From NCBI GenBank assembly GCA_050084985.1, contig JBITNC010000001.1:142290001-142354000 (forward strand): 64,000 nucleotides of DNA, in the 5' to 3' direction. The first letter of the stretch is position 1. Every line of letters begins with the position of its first letter. Made by a program: the position numbers and the translations under genes. The notes beneath the pieces were generated by a model. The model ran no database searches, was not told the origin of the DNA, and saw only the letters and a list, made by a program, of their open reading frames with translations. The DNA is from Nageia nagi (lineage: Eukaryota; Pinophyta). This document shows positions 11,530-22,859 of this stretch, one piece after another.

Positions 11530-14500
11530 TTATGTTTGAACCAAATCCAATAGATCCTATTAAAATACCTATGTGAGATTCAAACACTAAAGATGATGAA
11601 TTAAGAGAGGATAATATTGGTCATGATGATGATGATGATAATATTGATGAAGAAAATAGAATTGATGGTTTACTTGAGTCCCTTTATGTTCATGTTGATG
11701 ATGATGAAAGAGATGGTGATGAGAAATATGATGATCTAGAAAGGGATAGCATGTATAGTGCTTCCAAAACTAAATTATATTAAGTTTAAAATAGAATTAT
11801 ATTATTGATGATCCTACTTCTAATGAACATAAAAGCCAAACATAGATGGTCAGATACAAGTTTCTCTGATCTTCTGAGCTATGAATTTTATTTCATTTTT
11901 TGATATTTTAATTTTAATCAAGTTAACTACATAAAATATTTTTCATTGGTATTATAGGTTACTAAAAGAGAATTCTTGCCAAGTGATAATGTCATCCTAG
12001 ATTCATGCAAAAAAGCATGACATAATGAAGGATGTAGGAATCAAGTATAATTCATACCATGCATGTATTAATGATTGCATATTGTATAGATGAGAAGAAT
12101 ATGATACAAAGTCTAAATATCCAAAGTATAGAGAATCAACATAAAGTGAAATAGGAAAAAAAATCCAAATAAGGTTTTTCACATAATGCCAATCCTTCCC
12201 AAGTTGGTTCAAATACTTTGGTGTAAGTCACTTGAAAAATTAATAGAATGGCATGCAAGAAATAGAAGTGAATAAGATGTGTTGCGTATACCTATAGATA
12301 GTAAAGTAATGAAACATATAGAGGAGAAGTGGCATGAGAAATTTAAATATGAACCTAAGAGTGTTAGATTGGATTTAGCAATGGATGTTATCAATCCATT
12401 TTTAAACCAAACATCCAATTATTCATGTTGGCCTTTTGTTATAATCAATTATAACATACCTCCATGGATGTCTATAAGAAAAAAGCATTTGATGTTGGCT
12501 TTTATAGTCCTTGGAAGGAAACTAGTAATTTATAAGTTGCAAATTTTATGGAAATGAATTCAAATGTATGATAAAAATAGACCTATCGATCAAAGGTCAT
12601 TCAAATGTTATGGCATACTATGTTGGACTACACATGATTATCCAAGGCTTTTTGTTTGTGTAGGTATGCATATATACAATAGTTCAAACATGTGAATATT
12701 AAATTTTTTATAATCATATGAATTATATGTATTCTATAAAAAAATGTATCATAGGACTTCCTACAAAAGGTTATTATGCTTGTCCATGGTGTGGAAAATC
12801 TTTCATCTAGATTTTGAATTCAAATGTGTAATATGGAATATATTATCCATAGGAAATATTTTCCAATGGATCATACTATTTTGAAAAAAGGGACCCTATT
12901 ATTAAGTAGATAAAAACCCTATTTCTATTTACAAAAATCCTATGAGTTGGTTCATAAAGTACCAGTAATGTGTGGAAAACATTAAGAAAAGAGCCCATGA
13001 CAAAGGTATTTTTTAGGGTAATATAATGAGATTATTCTTGGAAAAAATAATTTACCAATAGGTAAAATATTATACAATACAACATGTTTGTAATTATATA
13101 TTTATTATTTTGAAAATATATAGGTTTGTAAAGTTTCAAATTCATAAGTTTACCAATTAAATGACTAATTGGTTACACGTTTTCAAGCATAAATAAATTA
13201 TCAATATTTTATACACTAGAATATTAGAAAGAGTTTTTAGTGAAATATTTAATGGATCCTATGCACATTGTAAATAATGTTGTATATCCTTCATATTGGT
13301 ATACAACAAACAAAGAAGTAGATACTAATGTCAAGAGAAATGACTAAAAAGATATTCAAAAAATGAGATCTTTATGGATAATTTTATATCAATATAGAAG
13401 AAAAGAAGTACCTATGACAACATAGCTTATGAAAAAATATGAAGTGGAAAAGTTACACAAACTTATTCAAAACATCAGAACACCAATGAATTATGGATCA
13501 TCTCTAAGAAGTGCATTTAGTGTTGATGGTAAAATCATAGGATTCAAGACTCATGATTACCACAACTTCATGAAAGTATTGATCTCATATTATTTTTTTC
13601 ACATTTTCTATCAAAATAAAAATACTTGCTATATTTATGCTCATACTTTTTGCAACATATTTTTCTAATTACGAGTCATGGATATGGGGGTCTACCTGTT
13701 GATCTTAGATATGAAATCAATAGCTTGTCATTATTTCTAAATTATGTCATGTAATAGTATGGCTCTATGAAAAATAATATAACATGCATTTATTTTTATT
13801 TTCTAATATTTTATGCATTTTTACATGTAATATTTTTATGATATTATATTTTCATGAACAAGTGGTTATCTTCAAACGCGATACATGTGGCTGCAATAGA
13901 TCAATGGCATAGAGAAATTTTTGAAATTATCTACAAATTAGAAAAAGAAATGCCACCTACTTTTATGGACATACAAGTGCACCTATTGATTGACCTAGTA
14001 TATATATTAACATGGAAGGTGTTATGAGTGCTAGAAACATATTTTTTATAGAGAGATTTTTAAAAGACATGAAGGGATTTGTTAAATAAAGTTCATGACC
14101 AAAAGGATCTATGGGTGAGGGATACATTGTATACAAATAATTTTTTTATACAAGTATCTTTACCAAATAGATGCTTCTACCCCAAAGATGTTGAATGTAG
14201 ATAAGTATAGTGAGTAATTAGAAGGAGGGGTCTTACACATAGGTGGAACATTGTATTCTCTTAAAGGTATTAACTATGTTTTAGATATGTACATGCAATT
14301 TGGATTTATAAATTATATCAATGTATTATGGTATTATGAATTTACAAATTATAACCTTTAGGAATCTATATACTGATTTGTCATGTGCATTATACATGTT
14401 GCAAAAATTTGACTGAGTTGTACCAAACTAAAAAAATGGAAATTGAACAGAATGTGCCTTATTTCATAAACGAAATCAAAGGGGTACATCTAGTCTACCT

Positions 14501-15160
14501 AAGAATCTAAGAGATGAAAATTGGCCATAAGAATGTCTAAGGTCATGGATTAAGAATGAAATTTAAATGAAACAACAAGTTGTAGGAGAAAAAATAGATG
14601 AATATGATCAAAATGTATTAAATATCGCTATAGGATGCAAGTTTGAGGTAATTATTTTTATTAATATTTTTATAAGATTTCAATTTTTGTGTAAATATGT
14701 GCAAGTAATTTCTTTCCCTACAATGTGGGCATATTGTCAACACTTCATAAAAGAAAAGAATTATGAGAGAAAAATGACATTTGATTATGGAGTGATGGTT
14801 GATTTTGATCAAGAAAGTCATGCAAGTTCAAGAGATACAAACTTGATATAAGAAAAATTAAAATATGTTGTAAAAATTCAAGAAATTATACAATTAGATT
14901 ATAGGTCATTCTAGTGTGTGATATTTAAATGTAAGTGGTTTGATACATTGTATAAAATAAAAATCTTGCATGATAGACCTAGTGATTATCTTGCAATCGA
15001 TTCCACATGCATTTTACCTAACAACAGAGAGTCTTCGATTTTACCATAACATTGTAGTAAAATATATTTCATCCCTATTATTGATAATGACAAAAAGTAG
15101 TTTGTAATTGAATGTAATCATAGAAAAAAATATATTGTATGTATTAATGAGAAAGACAAT
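11530..15160 (+). pseudogene. CACTA transposase relic (Tnp2 / TNPD family)
   Basis: Tnp2 is the transposase that acts on CACTA ends. Diagnostic blocks appear in order on the plus strand but in shifting frames. An acidic aspartate-rich stretch lies at about 11600-11730. The HRWSDTSFSDLLS box, usual near the Tnp2 start, is at about 11840-11880. The core block is at 12279-12400 (LRIPIDSKVMKHIEEKW, then RLDLAMDVINPF), continuing with WPFVIINYNIPPWM. GLPTKGYYACPWCGKSF is at about 12755-12805. GKIIGFKTHDYHNFMKVL is at 13530-13580, followed by EKEMPPTFMDIQVHLLIDLV (about 13940-14000) and SMGEGYI. At 14870-15120 a piece including VIFKCKWFDTLYKIK matches the C-terminal DUF4216 module. Many stops and frameshifts make it non-functional. 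The identification is strong because seven separate blocks keep the family order. Confidence 0.85.
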
Positions 15161-15318
15161 TTGTAATGATAATATTGTAATTGATATGCTTCTCATATGT
15201 ATCTTAAACTTTTCATATGTATATCTTGCTCATTACTTATGGTATGACCTATGAATGCTTTAATTACTCTTGGTATGATCTATGAAATTTTTAGATGTTG
15301 ATGTATTGATTAGGATGA

Positions 15319-17250
15319 TCTAATGCTAAATTTTTTGTGATAATAATAGGATCCTTGAATGAGTAGAAGGTGGTGGGATGGTGCACTCGTGGGGTGTTTT
15401 GCTCAATCTTTGGGTTATAGGCCAATTTCTATCTATGAAATAGGTCAAAAGTAACTGAAAAGAGATAAAAGAGGTTGAAAGTAATAGGAAAGAGATGAAA
15501 AATCTCAAGAGTAACAAGAAAGAGATAAAAACCTAAACTAATAAAAATAAATTAAACTAATCATCCCAAGCATCACTGCATTGGAAGTAATCCATAGCCA
15601 AGACTAAGAATAGATCAACTACCTCAATCTTGGGGTCTCTCATTTGCAATACATAACCACATCTTTAGCAAAGACTCACACACAATAATGACAAAAATAG
15701 ATAACAACCACAAAATATAGAGGGAAAAACACCATAGTATTGAATTACCATATATGAAAATAGAGCTTACACTAGGCAACTTTGCTAAAATATTCAATCA
15801 TTTGGACTTCAAAGAGTTGAGTATTTATAATGTTTTATTTACAAAATGGGTGCTCATACACCATTATTGACTACAACTACCCTATTAAGTAAGAATAAAA
15901 TAAATCTAAATATTTACAATATGTATAAATGAATATGTAATTATGACTAATTATGGATTATGGTCCTAATGCAATGTTGATTCTTAAAATTTATAGACCT
16001 TCAATCATGTACCTATCCAACCATAATTAGTCATCCTTTATCTCTGACCATGGTCCATTTGTGATTGTTTCTACATTTATGAGGTAATGGTCCACTATAT
16101 CTAGAAGTACAATCAACCTATATATGTAGTCAACATCCACCTAACTCTCTGCAACCACTAAACATATCTATCCATAGTCCTAGTGTTGCATTCTATTAGA
16201 GTGGAGGAAGATGTAACCATTTAAATGTGAGAGTGAACTAGTCCATTGCAAGGCTTGTTACACATCAATGGGTATTGTTGAAATGTGGGATGCTTATCAC
16301 CATTAATTTCTCCAAAAAAGTGTGACATCATTGCTCAAAATTGGCAAGGTCTGTTGAATATTAAGTTGTAAACATCTCCCACTATTTTCTCCTAAAAGTT
16401 GTGACATCATCACTCAAAATTGGTAGGGTTTATTGAATATATATTTGCAAATATCTCCCATTGATTTATCCTTAACAATATGATTTCATCACTCAAAATT
16501 GGTAGGGTTTATTGAATATAGATTTATGAATATATCCCACCTTGATGAACTATCAAGACCACCTATTGACTAAGCCATCTGGAGCCTGTTAATTTTTGCC
16601 AAAAAGTATGACATCACCATTGGATTTTCTTGGGATGTACTTCAATTGACTCTTACGATAATGCTCAATATATGACTTAACCTAGATTAACACTTATATA
16701 CAAGGCTAAAAAATAATACCTAGACTTTGCTAGATTAAAACATAAGTAATTTGATTTGTGATAGGGATTAGACTATACTACACCTAAGCATAAATAACTA
16801 GACCTATAACATGGCCCAAACTTGACTTAAAATAGGACCAAACATAATTTAGACATACAAATAGACTATATACATAATACCTAAAAATAATACTTGGATT
16901 AGACCTAGACAAATAGATAGACTCTATACAATACTCCTAAAACTGACTTATAAAAAAACTCAATCATGACTCATTCAACTATGTATAAACACATACCATC
17001 TTATAACAAAATGGCAACTCTAAGTGAATTATACTAAATAATATCCATATATACTAACATGAAAATACAACACATGAATCTTGGGAAAAAGACTAGGAAT
17101 ACAATACATACTTCAAGACTAAACTTTGCCAAGTATTTACAACTAAGAAAGAAAGGGGAATAAGAAATGGGAAATATAGAAGAAATTTTATTTTGTAAAT
17201 AAAAATTAATGAATAATATTACCCCTAATTATAATTCTACAAGAATAATA
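15319..17250 (-). repeat. Left LTR-like repeat (copy A)
   Basis: It begins TCTAATGCTAAATTTTTTG and ends near caagaataata. It aligns along its whole length with copy B with many small indels and substitutions, so it is old. It includes internal subrepeats at 16262-16555. Confidence 0.65.
16262..16555. repeat. Subrepeats of about 85 bp inside LTR-like copy A
   Basis: Three consecutive units share tcactcaaaattgg(t/c)agg(g/t)t(t/c)tattgaatat followed by atatctccca. Copy B has two related units at about 18790-18930, so unit number differs between the copies. Confidence 0.7.
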
Positions 17251-17703
17251 ATCTTATAGTGGTTCTTTAGGTCTTAAGCCTATAAAGAAGAGAACCCTCA
17301 TGATCAGGTGCCTTGTCCATTGGATGGAGTCCTTTTTTTTTTTTTTGAAGAAGGTGCCTTTCCATTGGGTAGGAGTCTTTTTTTTAGCTATTTATAGTAT
17401 TTAAAGCAAGTTATTTACATTGTACAAGCTTAGAACCCGATAAATCTATGAACTAGAGGTTGTTGATTCATTAAAATGATTAGTATGATACAAAGTCACC
17501 AATAAGATTTAATTAACCCTATAATTTTGAAGAATAAGGGTGATAGACTACTAACATAGCTATCTAGCATATTCACATCCAAATGATTTGGATCTTTGCT
17601 TAGGATGACAGCATGCCAAAAATGAATGTTCTACTATAAAGTATTTATAACATGTCCCATCGAGTGTGCCAAAAAGGAACATAACTACTTTTTATCAATA
17701 TGA
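17251..17703. other. Short interior between the two LTR-like repeats
   Basis: About 450 bp with no coding frame of note. It contains a duplicated phrase 'ggtgcctt(g/t)tccattgg(a/g)t..gagtc' followed by T-runs at 17332-17346 and 17381-17389. The possible primer-binding region is near 17660-17680 on the minus strand. Confidence 0.5.
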
Positions 17704-19609
17704 TATAATGCTAAATATTTGGTGATAATAGTAGGGTTCTTCAATGAGTAAAGGTGGGATAGTGCTCTCATGGAGTCTTCTTCTAATCTATGGGTTATAG
17801 GTCAGTTCCTATCTACAAAGAAGGTCAAAGTAATGAGAAATAGATAAAAGAGATCAAAAGTAACAAAAAAGATGAAAAAATCAAGAGTAACATGAAAGAG
17901 ATAAAAACCTAAAACTACTAAAAAAAACTAAACTAATTAGCTTGGGCATCACTACACAGGTAGTAATCCATATCAAAACTAAGAATAGATCAACTACCTC
18001 AATCTTGGGGTCTTGCATTTACAATACACAACCATATCTTTGCAAAACTTTACACACAACAATGATAAAACTAGATAACAACCATAAAATATAGTGGAAA
18101 AACACCATAGTATCACATTACCATATATGAAAATAAAGCTTACACTAGGCAATTTGCTAAAATATTCGATTTTGGACTTCAAAAGTCCACTATTTATAAT
18201 TTTCTATTTACAAAGTGGGTGGTCTTCCATCATTAATGACTATAACTACCTTATTAAATAAGAATAAAATAAAGCTAAATATTTACAATGTATACAAATC
18301 AATTTTAATTGTGACTAATTATGATTATGGTCCTAATGAATGTTGATTCTTGAAATTTAAATACCTTCAATCATGTACCTATCTAGCTAATCAATCATCC
18401 TTTATCTCTTACCATGGTCCATCTAGGACTTTTTCTATGTTTATGATTATGGTCCACCATCTCTATAATATAATCAACTTGTCTCCAAATTGATATCCAC
18501 CTAACTCTTTAATTACAACCCATTAAATATTTCTTTCTTTAATCTAATGCTGAATATTGTAAGAGTGGAGGAAGATGTAACCATTTAAACATGAGAGTGC
18601 ACTACTATTTCCATGTGGAAATGAATCATTGATCAACATGGTGATAGAGTCTTGGGGTTATATATCCTTGATCAATTAGATTTAGGTGTTCACCTCCTTT
18701 TATAGTGTTCACTTATCCCTAGCAGGTCTTGTTACAATTGGAGGGTATTGCTAAACTTGGGATGGTTATCACCCATTGAATTTCTCCAAAAAAGTATGAC
18801 ATCATCACTCAAAACTACTAGGATCTATTGAATATCAAGTTATAATCATATCCATCCATTTTCTTTCAAAGCCTATGATTTCATCACTCAAAACTATTGA
18901 GTTTTGTTGAATATAGTATTATATAGAGTTGTGAATATCTCCCTCCTTGATGAACTATCAAGACCACTTTAACTAAGCCATACTGAGCCTGTTGATTTTC
19001 ACCAAAAAGTATGATGTCACCATTAGATTTTCATAGCCCTACTTCACTTGACTATTACGATAATACACATTATATGACTTAAATAGACAAACACTTGTAT
19101 AAAGTCCTAGAAATAATACCAAACTATGATAGACCAAAACATAGTCATTTCATTCACCATAGGGTCTGGACTGACTAGACTCATAATAGGGCCTAACTTG
19201 ACTATAAATATTGCCCAAACATAATTTAGACATACAAATAGACTATATACAATAATACTTGAATTAGACCTAGACAAATAGAAAAGACTCTATATGATAC
19301 TTCCTGAAATGAATTATAAACAAAACTTGTCATGACTTACTCAACTATGTACAAACAACACTCACCTTATAAAAAATGGCAATTCTAAGTGACCCTACTG
19401 AACTAATACCCAACTATACTAACATGAGAATATACAACACTTGAATCTTGGGAAAAAGACTAAGAATATAATACACACTTAAGACTAAACTTTGTCCAAG
19501 TATTTACAACTAAGAAAAAGAAAATGGGAAATATAGAAGAAATTTTATTAGCAAGAAAAAATGAATGAATGAATATTACTCCTCGATTGTAATTTTGCAA
19601 GAATAACAT
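17704..19609 (-). repeat. Right LTR-like repeat (copy B)
   Basis: Starts TATAATGCTAAATATTTGG and ends gaataacat. It mirrors copy A, with the TATA-like box near 18185-18200 on the minus strand. A candidate 5-bp target duplication GATGA follows at once. Confidence 0.65.
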
Positions 19610-20269
19610 GATGAACTATTAATGGTTATCAATTATTCTTAGTTTTTGTACATGCTTAAATATGCTTAATTGTTTATATTTAACTCCATGTAAACAATTA
19701 CAAATGGTATATTTACAAAAGAGCACAATGGAATAATGAAGAATAATGTATATTGTGATAATTAAAGTTAGAATCCTAGATCTTAAGGATGGACATATAA
19801 CACAATATAATTTAAATGAACATAAAGGGATAAAACCTAAGTATTAAGAATGTATTACATAACAAGCTTTAGTGCCTATGTTTTTGAATGAGAGAATAAG
19901 CTTAGGAAGGTATGAAACTTCCTAAGAGAACTTGAGTTTAGAATGAATTTAAAATTAAGAAAATTTTACCTATTTATAGGCCTCTACAAGTAAGGTTCAT
20001 TACAATATGGTGTCTTAAAAACCAATTTACTCCACCTTTGAAGGAAACACATGAACAATTATTTTCCATCATTTAATATATTGATAATGCATCATCAAAT
20101 GAAAGAATTTAAGGGAATCCTTCAAGTAAGATTAATCATTACATGTTGTGTAACTTCATTAAATGAAGATTTAAGGGAATCCTTATTATATTCATGTATG
20201 TAATTCATAAAACCATATGCATCATGAATCTTGTAAATTAATCTCATACCTTTATAACATGTGTTTTCT

Positions 20270-20642
20270 CATATTTTGCATCCTTTTACATCACTTTTTC
20301 AGAAAGATTAATGTCCAAGGTAGTCAAATTTCACTATAAAAATGACTTCAATTTTTTTCCTTGTTTAAGTTTTTCTAATGCAAAATGTTGTCTGGATTTG
20401 CATATTAATGCCTTATGCAATCTTAAATACCCTTTTTTACACATTTTGCTCTTAGATTCTGAATGCAAAAATTGCATCCAAATTTGCATCAAGTTTTATG
20501 TTAGAATTTGCATCCATTTTTACCTCAAAAGAAAAAAAAAAAAAATAAAAAAGTTCCACCTAAAAGGATGTAAACAATGTCAATTTTCATTTTTCATTAT
20601 TGAAGATGCAAAAAAGGATGCAAATCGGCCTTTTGGTAGTAG
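20270..20642 (+). repeat. CACTA right terminal region with subterminal GCATCC repeats
   Basis: At least six copies of TTTGCATCC or its inverse GGATGCAAA lie within 370 bp, ending at the terminal GTAGTAGTG. Such clustered short words are the binding sites of the accessory transposon protein in known CACTA elements; that role here is inferred. Confidence 0.65.
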
Positions 20643-20689
20643 TGTAATCAATTAGGTCATAAATCTAGACTTTATATTGATATGTATTA

Positions 20690-21604
20690 TGCAAAATATG
20701 GAAGAATATACAAACCCAAGGAATTATTTAATAAGATGCATGATGTAGATACATTTTTATGGAATGCAATGATAGGAGGATATACAATTCATAGCTACAA
20801 TAAAGATTCCACTAAAACTCTTTGATATACATGATACAAATAGTTTCATGGAATACAATAATCATAGGTATGCATAAAATGGGTTTTATGAAAAGACTTT
20901 AGATACTTTTAAGTAGATGCAATTGTTAATGTAAAATAAACTTTATAACCTTTTCCAAACTTTGTAACCTTTGCTAAACTTTGTAACAATTTTTAAAGAG
21001 TAATTGAGAATGATTTTAAATCAAATATTATGGTTATATGCCCTATGAGGCTTGTATTAAAAATGTATAATAATACACAAATCCCAAGGATTTTTTAATA
21101 AGATGTATGATGCAAACATAATTTGATGGAATGTAATGATTGGAGGATATGCAATTCATGAATTCAATAAGGATTCCTTAAACTTTTGATCTTTTGAAAC
21201 ACTTGGGAACCAACCTTGAATCCTATTGCATTATTCCTAGGATGAATCATTATACATGGATTAATGAACTTCTTGGCATGCAGGCTATATTGAGGAAGAA
21301 CTTCACTACCAAAATACCAATAAACCCTAAATTGGATTTATGGATGTGTCTTCTTAGTGCTTCTAAATTGAATGTTGTGGTTCATTAAGGCTATCTTGAA
21401 GAAGCTTTGAACTCACTACCAAAATTTCCATAAAACTTGAATTAAATGTATGAATATGTGTAATTTGTGATTCTAAATCAAATGTTAGGTTCATTAGGCT
21501 ATTTTAAGGGAACTTTTTACTTACAACAAACATACCCATAAAACCTAAATTGGATGTGTGGATGTGTGAAGTTAGTTATTCTAAATAAAATGTTATGAAA
21601 GTGA
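20690..21604 (+). pseudogene. PPR-DYW gene relic, 5' part (before the copia insertion)
   Basis: PPR proteins of the PLS-DYW class bind organellar RNA and direct C-to-U editing. Here the plus strand reads KYGRIYKPKELFNKMHDVD, then WNAMIGGYTIHSYNKDS (about 20695-20830). A second repeat-like piece is FMEYN..., with NGFYEKTLDTFK in another frame. A decayed third lies at about 21040-21180. The frame at 21194-21388 is a recognisable E-motif region: IPINPKLDLWMCLLSASKLN corresponds to the family's 'P-x-x-W-x-x-L-L-S-A-C' block. That block then recurs twice more in decayed form (21389-21595). Stops and frameshifts are frequent. The copia element at 21605 interrupts the sequence, and the 3' part resumes at 29904 on the same strand. 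Confidence 0.75.
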
Positions 21605-22098
21605 TGAAGGAAAGTAACACTAACAATATAATTCCTAAACAACCAAATCTTTTGAAAGCTCACAAACACATATAAACAACTTATAAAGCAATCTCATAAC
21701 ATAACACAATATGTAAGTGGTTCCTCCAACTAAGAGTACATCCACTAACTAGATATACTTCATTCACCAATATGAACTCTTACAATCCTCCTAAACTTTT
21801 CTCCTAAACACTATCCTATAGCATAACTTTACTTTACAAAATTGTGTATGATCACAAAGAGGGACCTTCTATTTATAAGGCCAAAATCCCTCTTTGGATC
21901 ACCCTTTTACCCAAAGTACAAAAGCATGACATGCACATCCTTTTACCCAAGGAGCATGCTCATGACATGAATGTACAGGACAAGTTACATTATATATTCA
22001 CTTAAATATTAAGGTATCAAATTATACCCTTAAGTATTAGTGAACTTACATAGAATATTATTACATAACTTTACAATAAATATTATAACATTCCAACA
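21605..22098 (-). repeat. Copia 3' LTR (left in the window)
   Basis: 494 bp, TG...CA bounded. It aligns over its full length with the partner at 29404-29898. The preceding five bases are AGTGA. Confidence 0.92.
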
Positions 22099-22108
22099 CT
22101 CCCCTTTA
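22099..22108 (-). other. Polypurine tract of the copia element
   Basis: Minus strand TAAAGGGGAG directly abuts the 3' LTR, where second-strand priming takes place in LTR retrotransposons. Confidence 0.75.
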
Positions 22109-22859
22109 ATGCAATATTGGATAAAGCGAATAAAGAAAAGAAGGACAAAAAGTAAGAGAGTTCTCCTCCAAATAATAAACTGAAGATGAGAAATTTTTAC
22201 ATATTTATGAAGTAAGAAAGATTAGTTTGAGACTTACTATTTGCCAAATAAAATCATTAACCATAACCAATTTCAATGTACATGAAGTATTCATGCAACT
22301 GAAAGTCATGAAGAGTACTCCAAGAGCCTGTATACCTGAAGTAAGTAACATGCAATCTCAAAGGAACTTGCAATCATAAATAGCTTGAATAACAAGATAA
22401 TTAGATGCAACATATTCATATCAATAAGGATAAATGAATCACTCAAATGCCATCATAAAGTAATCAATGGTGCACTATAAGTCATTACGAATATGCAAGC
22501 CAAAACTTATAGTCACCTATTGTATAAAAAACATGTGTTGATTATCAATTACAAAATAGAACATGCACATACAAGTTCCTCACATATGGATAACTGAATA
22601 ATGTTCAAAAGACACATAAATTTCCTCACACATGGATAACTAAATAGTGCTAGATTGGTCAATCTTTTTGCTTTTTAAGAATTTGTACAACAAATTCCTC
22701 ATGCAAAGCAAACTTACCATGAAGTTATAGAATAAAATCAACACTATATAGTACAAAATCCTCCAAAGGATAAAGTTATCATCACAAACATGAATTCAAC
22801 ACAAGAATTCAAACTTCACTTCCCATTAAGGGCAACTTCACCAACCCAATAGCATCCAT

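Larger units (their letters stand above)
15319..19609 (-). mobile_element. Deletion-derived LTR element with two 1.9-kb terminal repeats
   Basis: Two diverged direct repeats of about 1.9 kb (15319-17250 and 17704-19609) flank only about 450 bp. On the minus strand each repeat holds a TATA-like ATTATAAAT followed downstream by GTGTTTTTCC, which is usual for plant LTRs. The possible target duplication GATGA lies at 15314-15318 and 19610-19614. On the minus strand, left of the right-hand repeat, TTGGCACACTCGATGGGACA (about 17660-17680) resembles the TGGCGCC...GGGGA primer-binding region of Athila/Tat-type gypsy elements. No gag or pol was recognised in the short interior, so this would be a non-autonomous (LARD-like) or deleted element. 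It sits inside the CACTA element. A plain tandem duplication is the alternative. Confidence 0.5.
7795..20642 (+). mobile_element. Decayed CACTA (En/Spm-like) DNA transposon, left border uncertain
   Basis: The right end is the clearest part. The sequence finishes ...GGTAGTAGTG at 20642, so the other strand begins CACTACTACC, the hallmark terminus of CACTA elements. Just inside it (20270-20640) are many copies of GCATCC/GGATGCAAA in both orientations, which is typical of CACTA subterminal repeats. The same words cluster at 7911-7970 (GATGCAAAAATGGATGCAAA and inverted copies), suggesting the matching left end. A degenerate CACTT at 7795 is the only candidate left tip, and the 3-bp target duplication cannot be confirmed. 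Between the ends lie a Tnp2 transposase relic and a PR/SET-like gene relic on the same strand. Removing the inserted 4.3-kb LTR-type element leaves about 8.5 kb, a normal size for CACTA elements. The content is well supported and the exact span is inferred. Confidence 0.55.

Noticed and set aside
20311-20655. 114-codon plus-strand frame ending at the CACTA right tip
   Set aside because: It lies across the subterminal repeats and shows only low-complexity lysine and phenylalanine runs.
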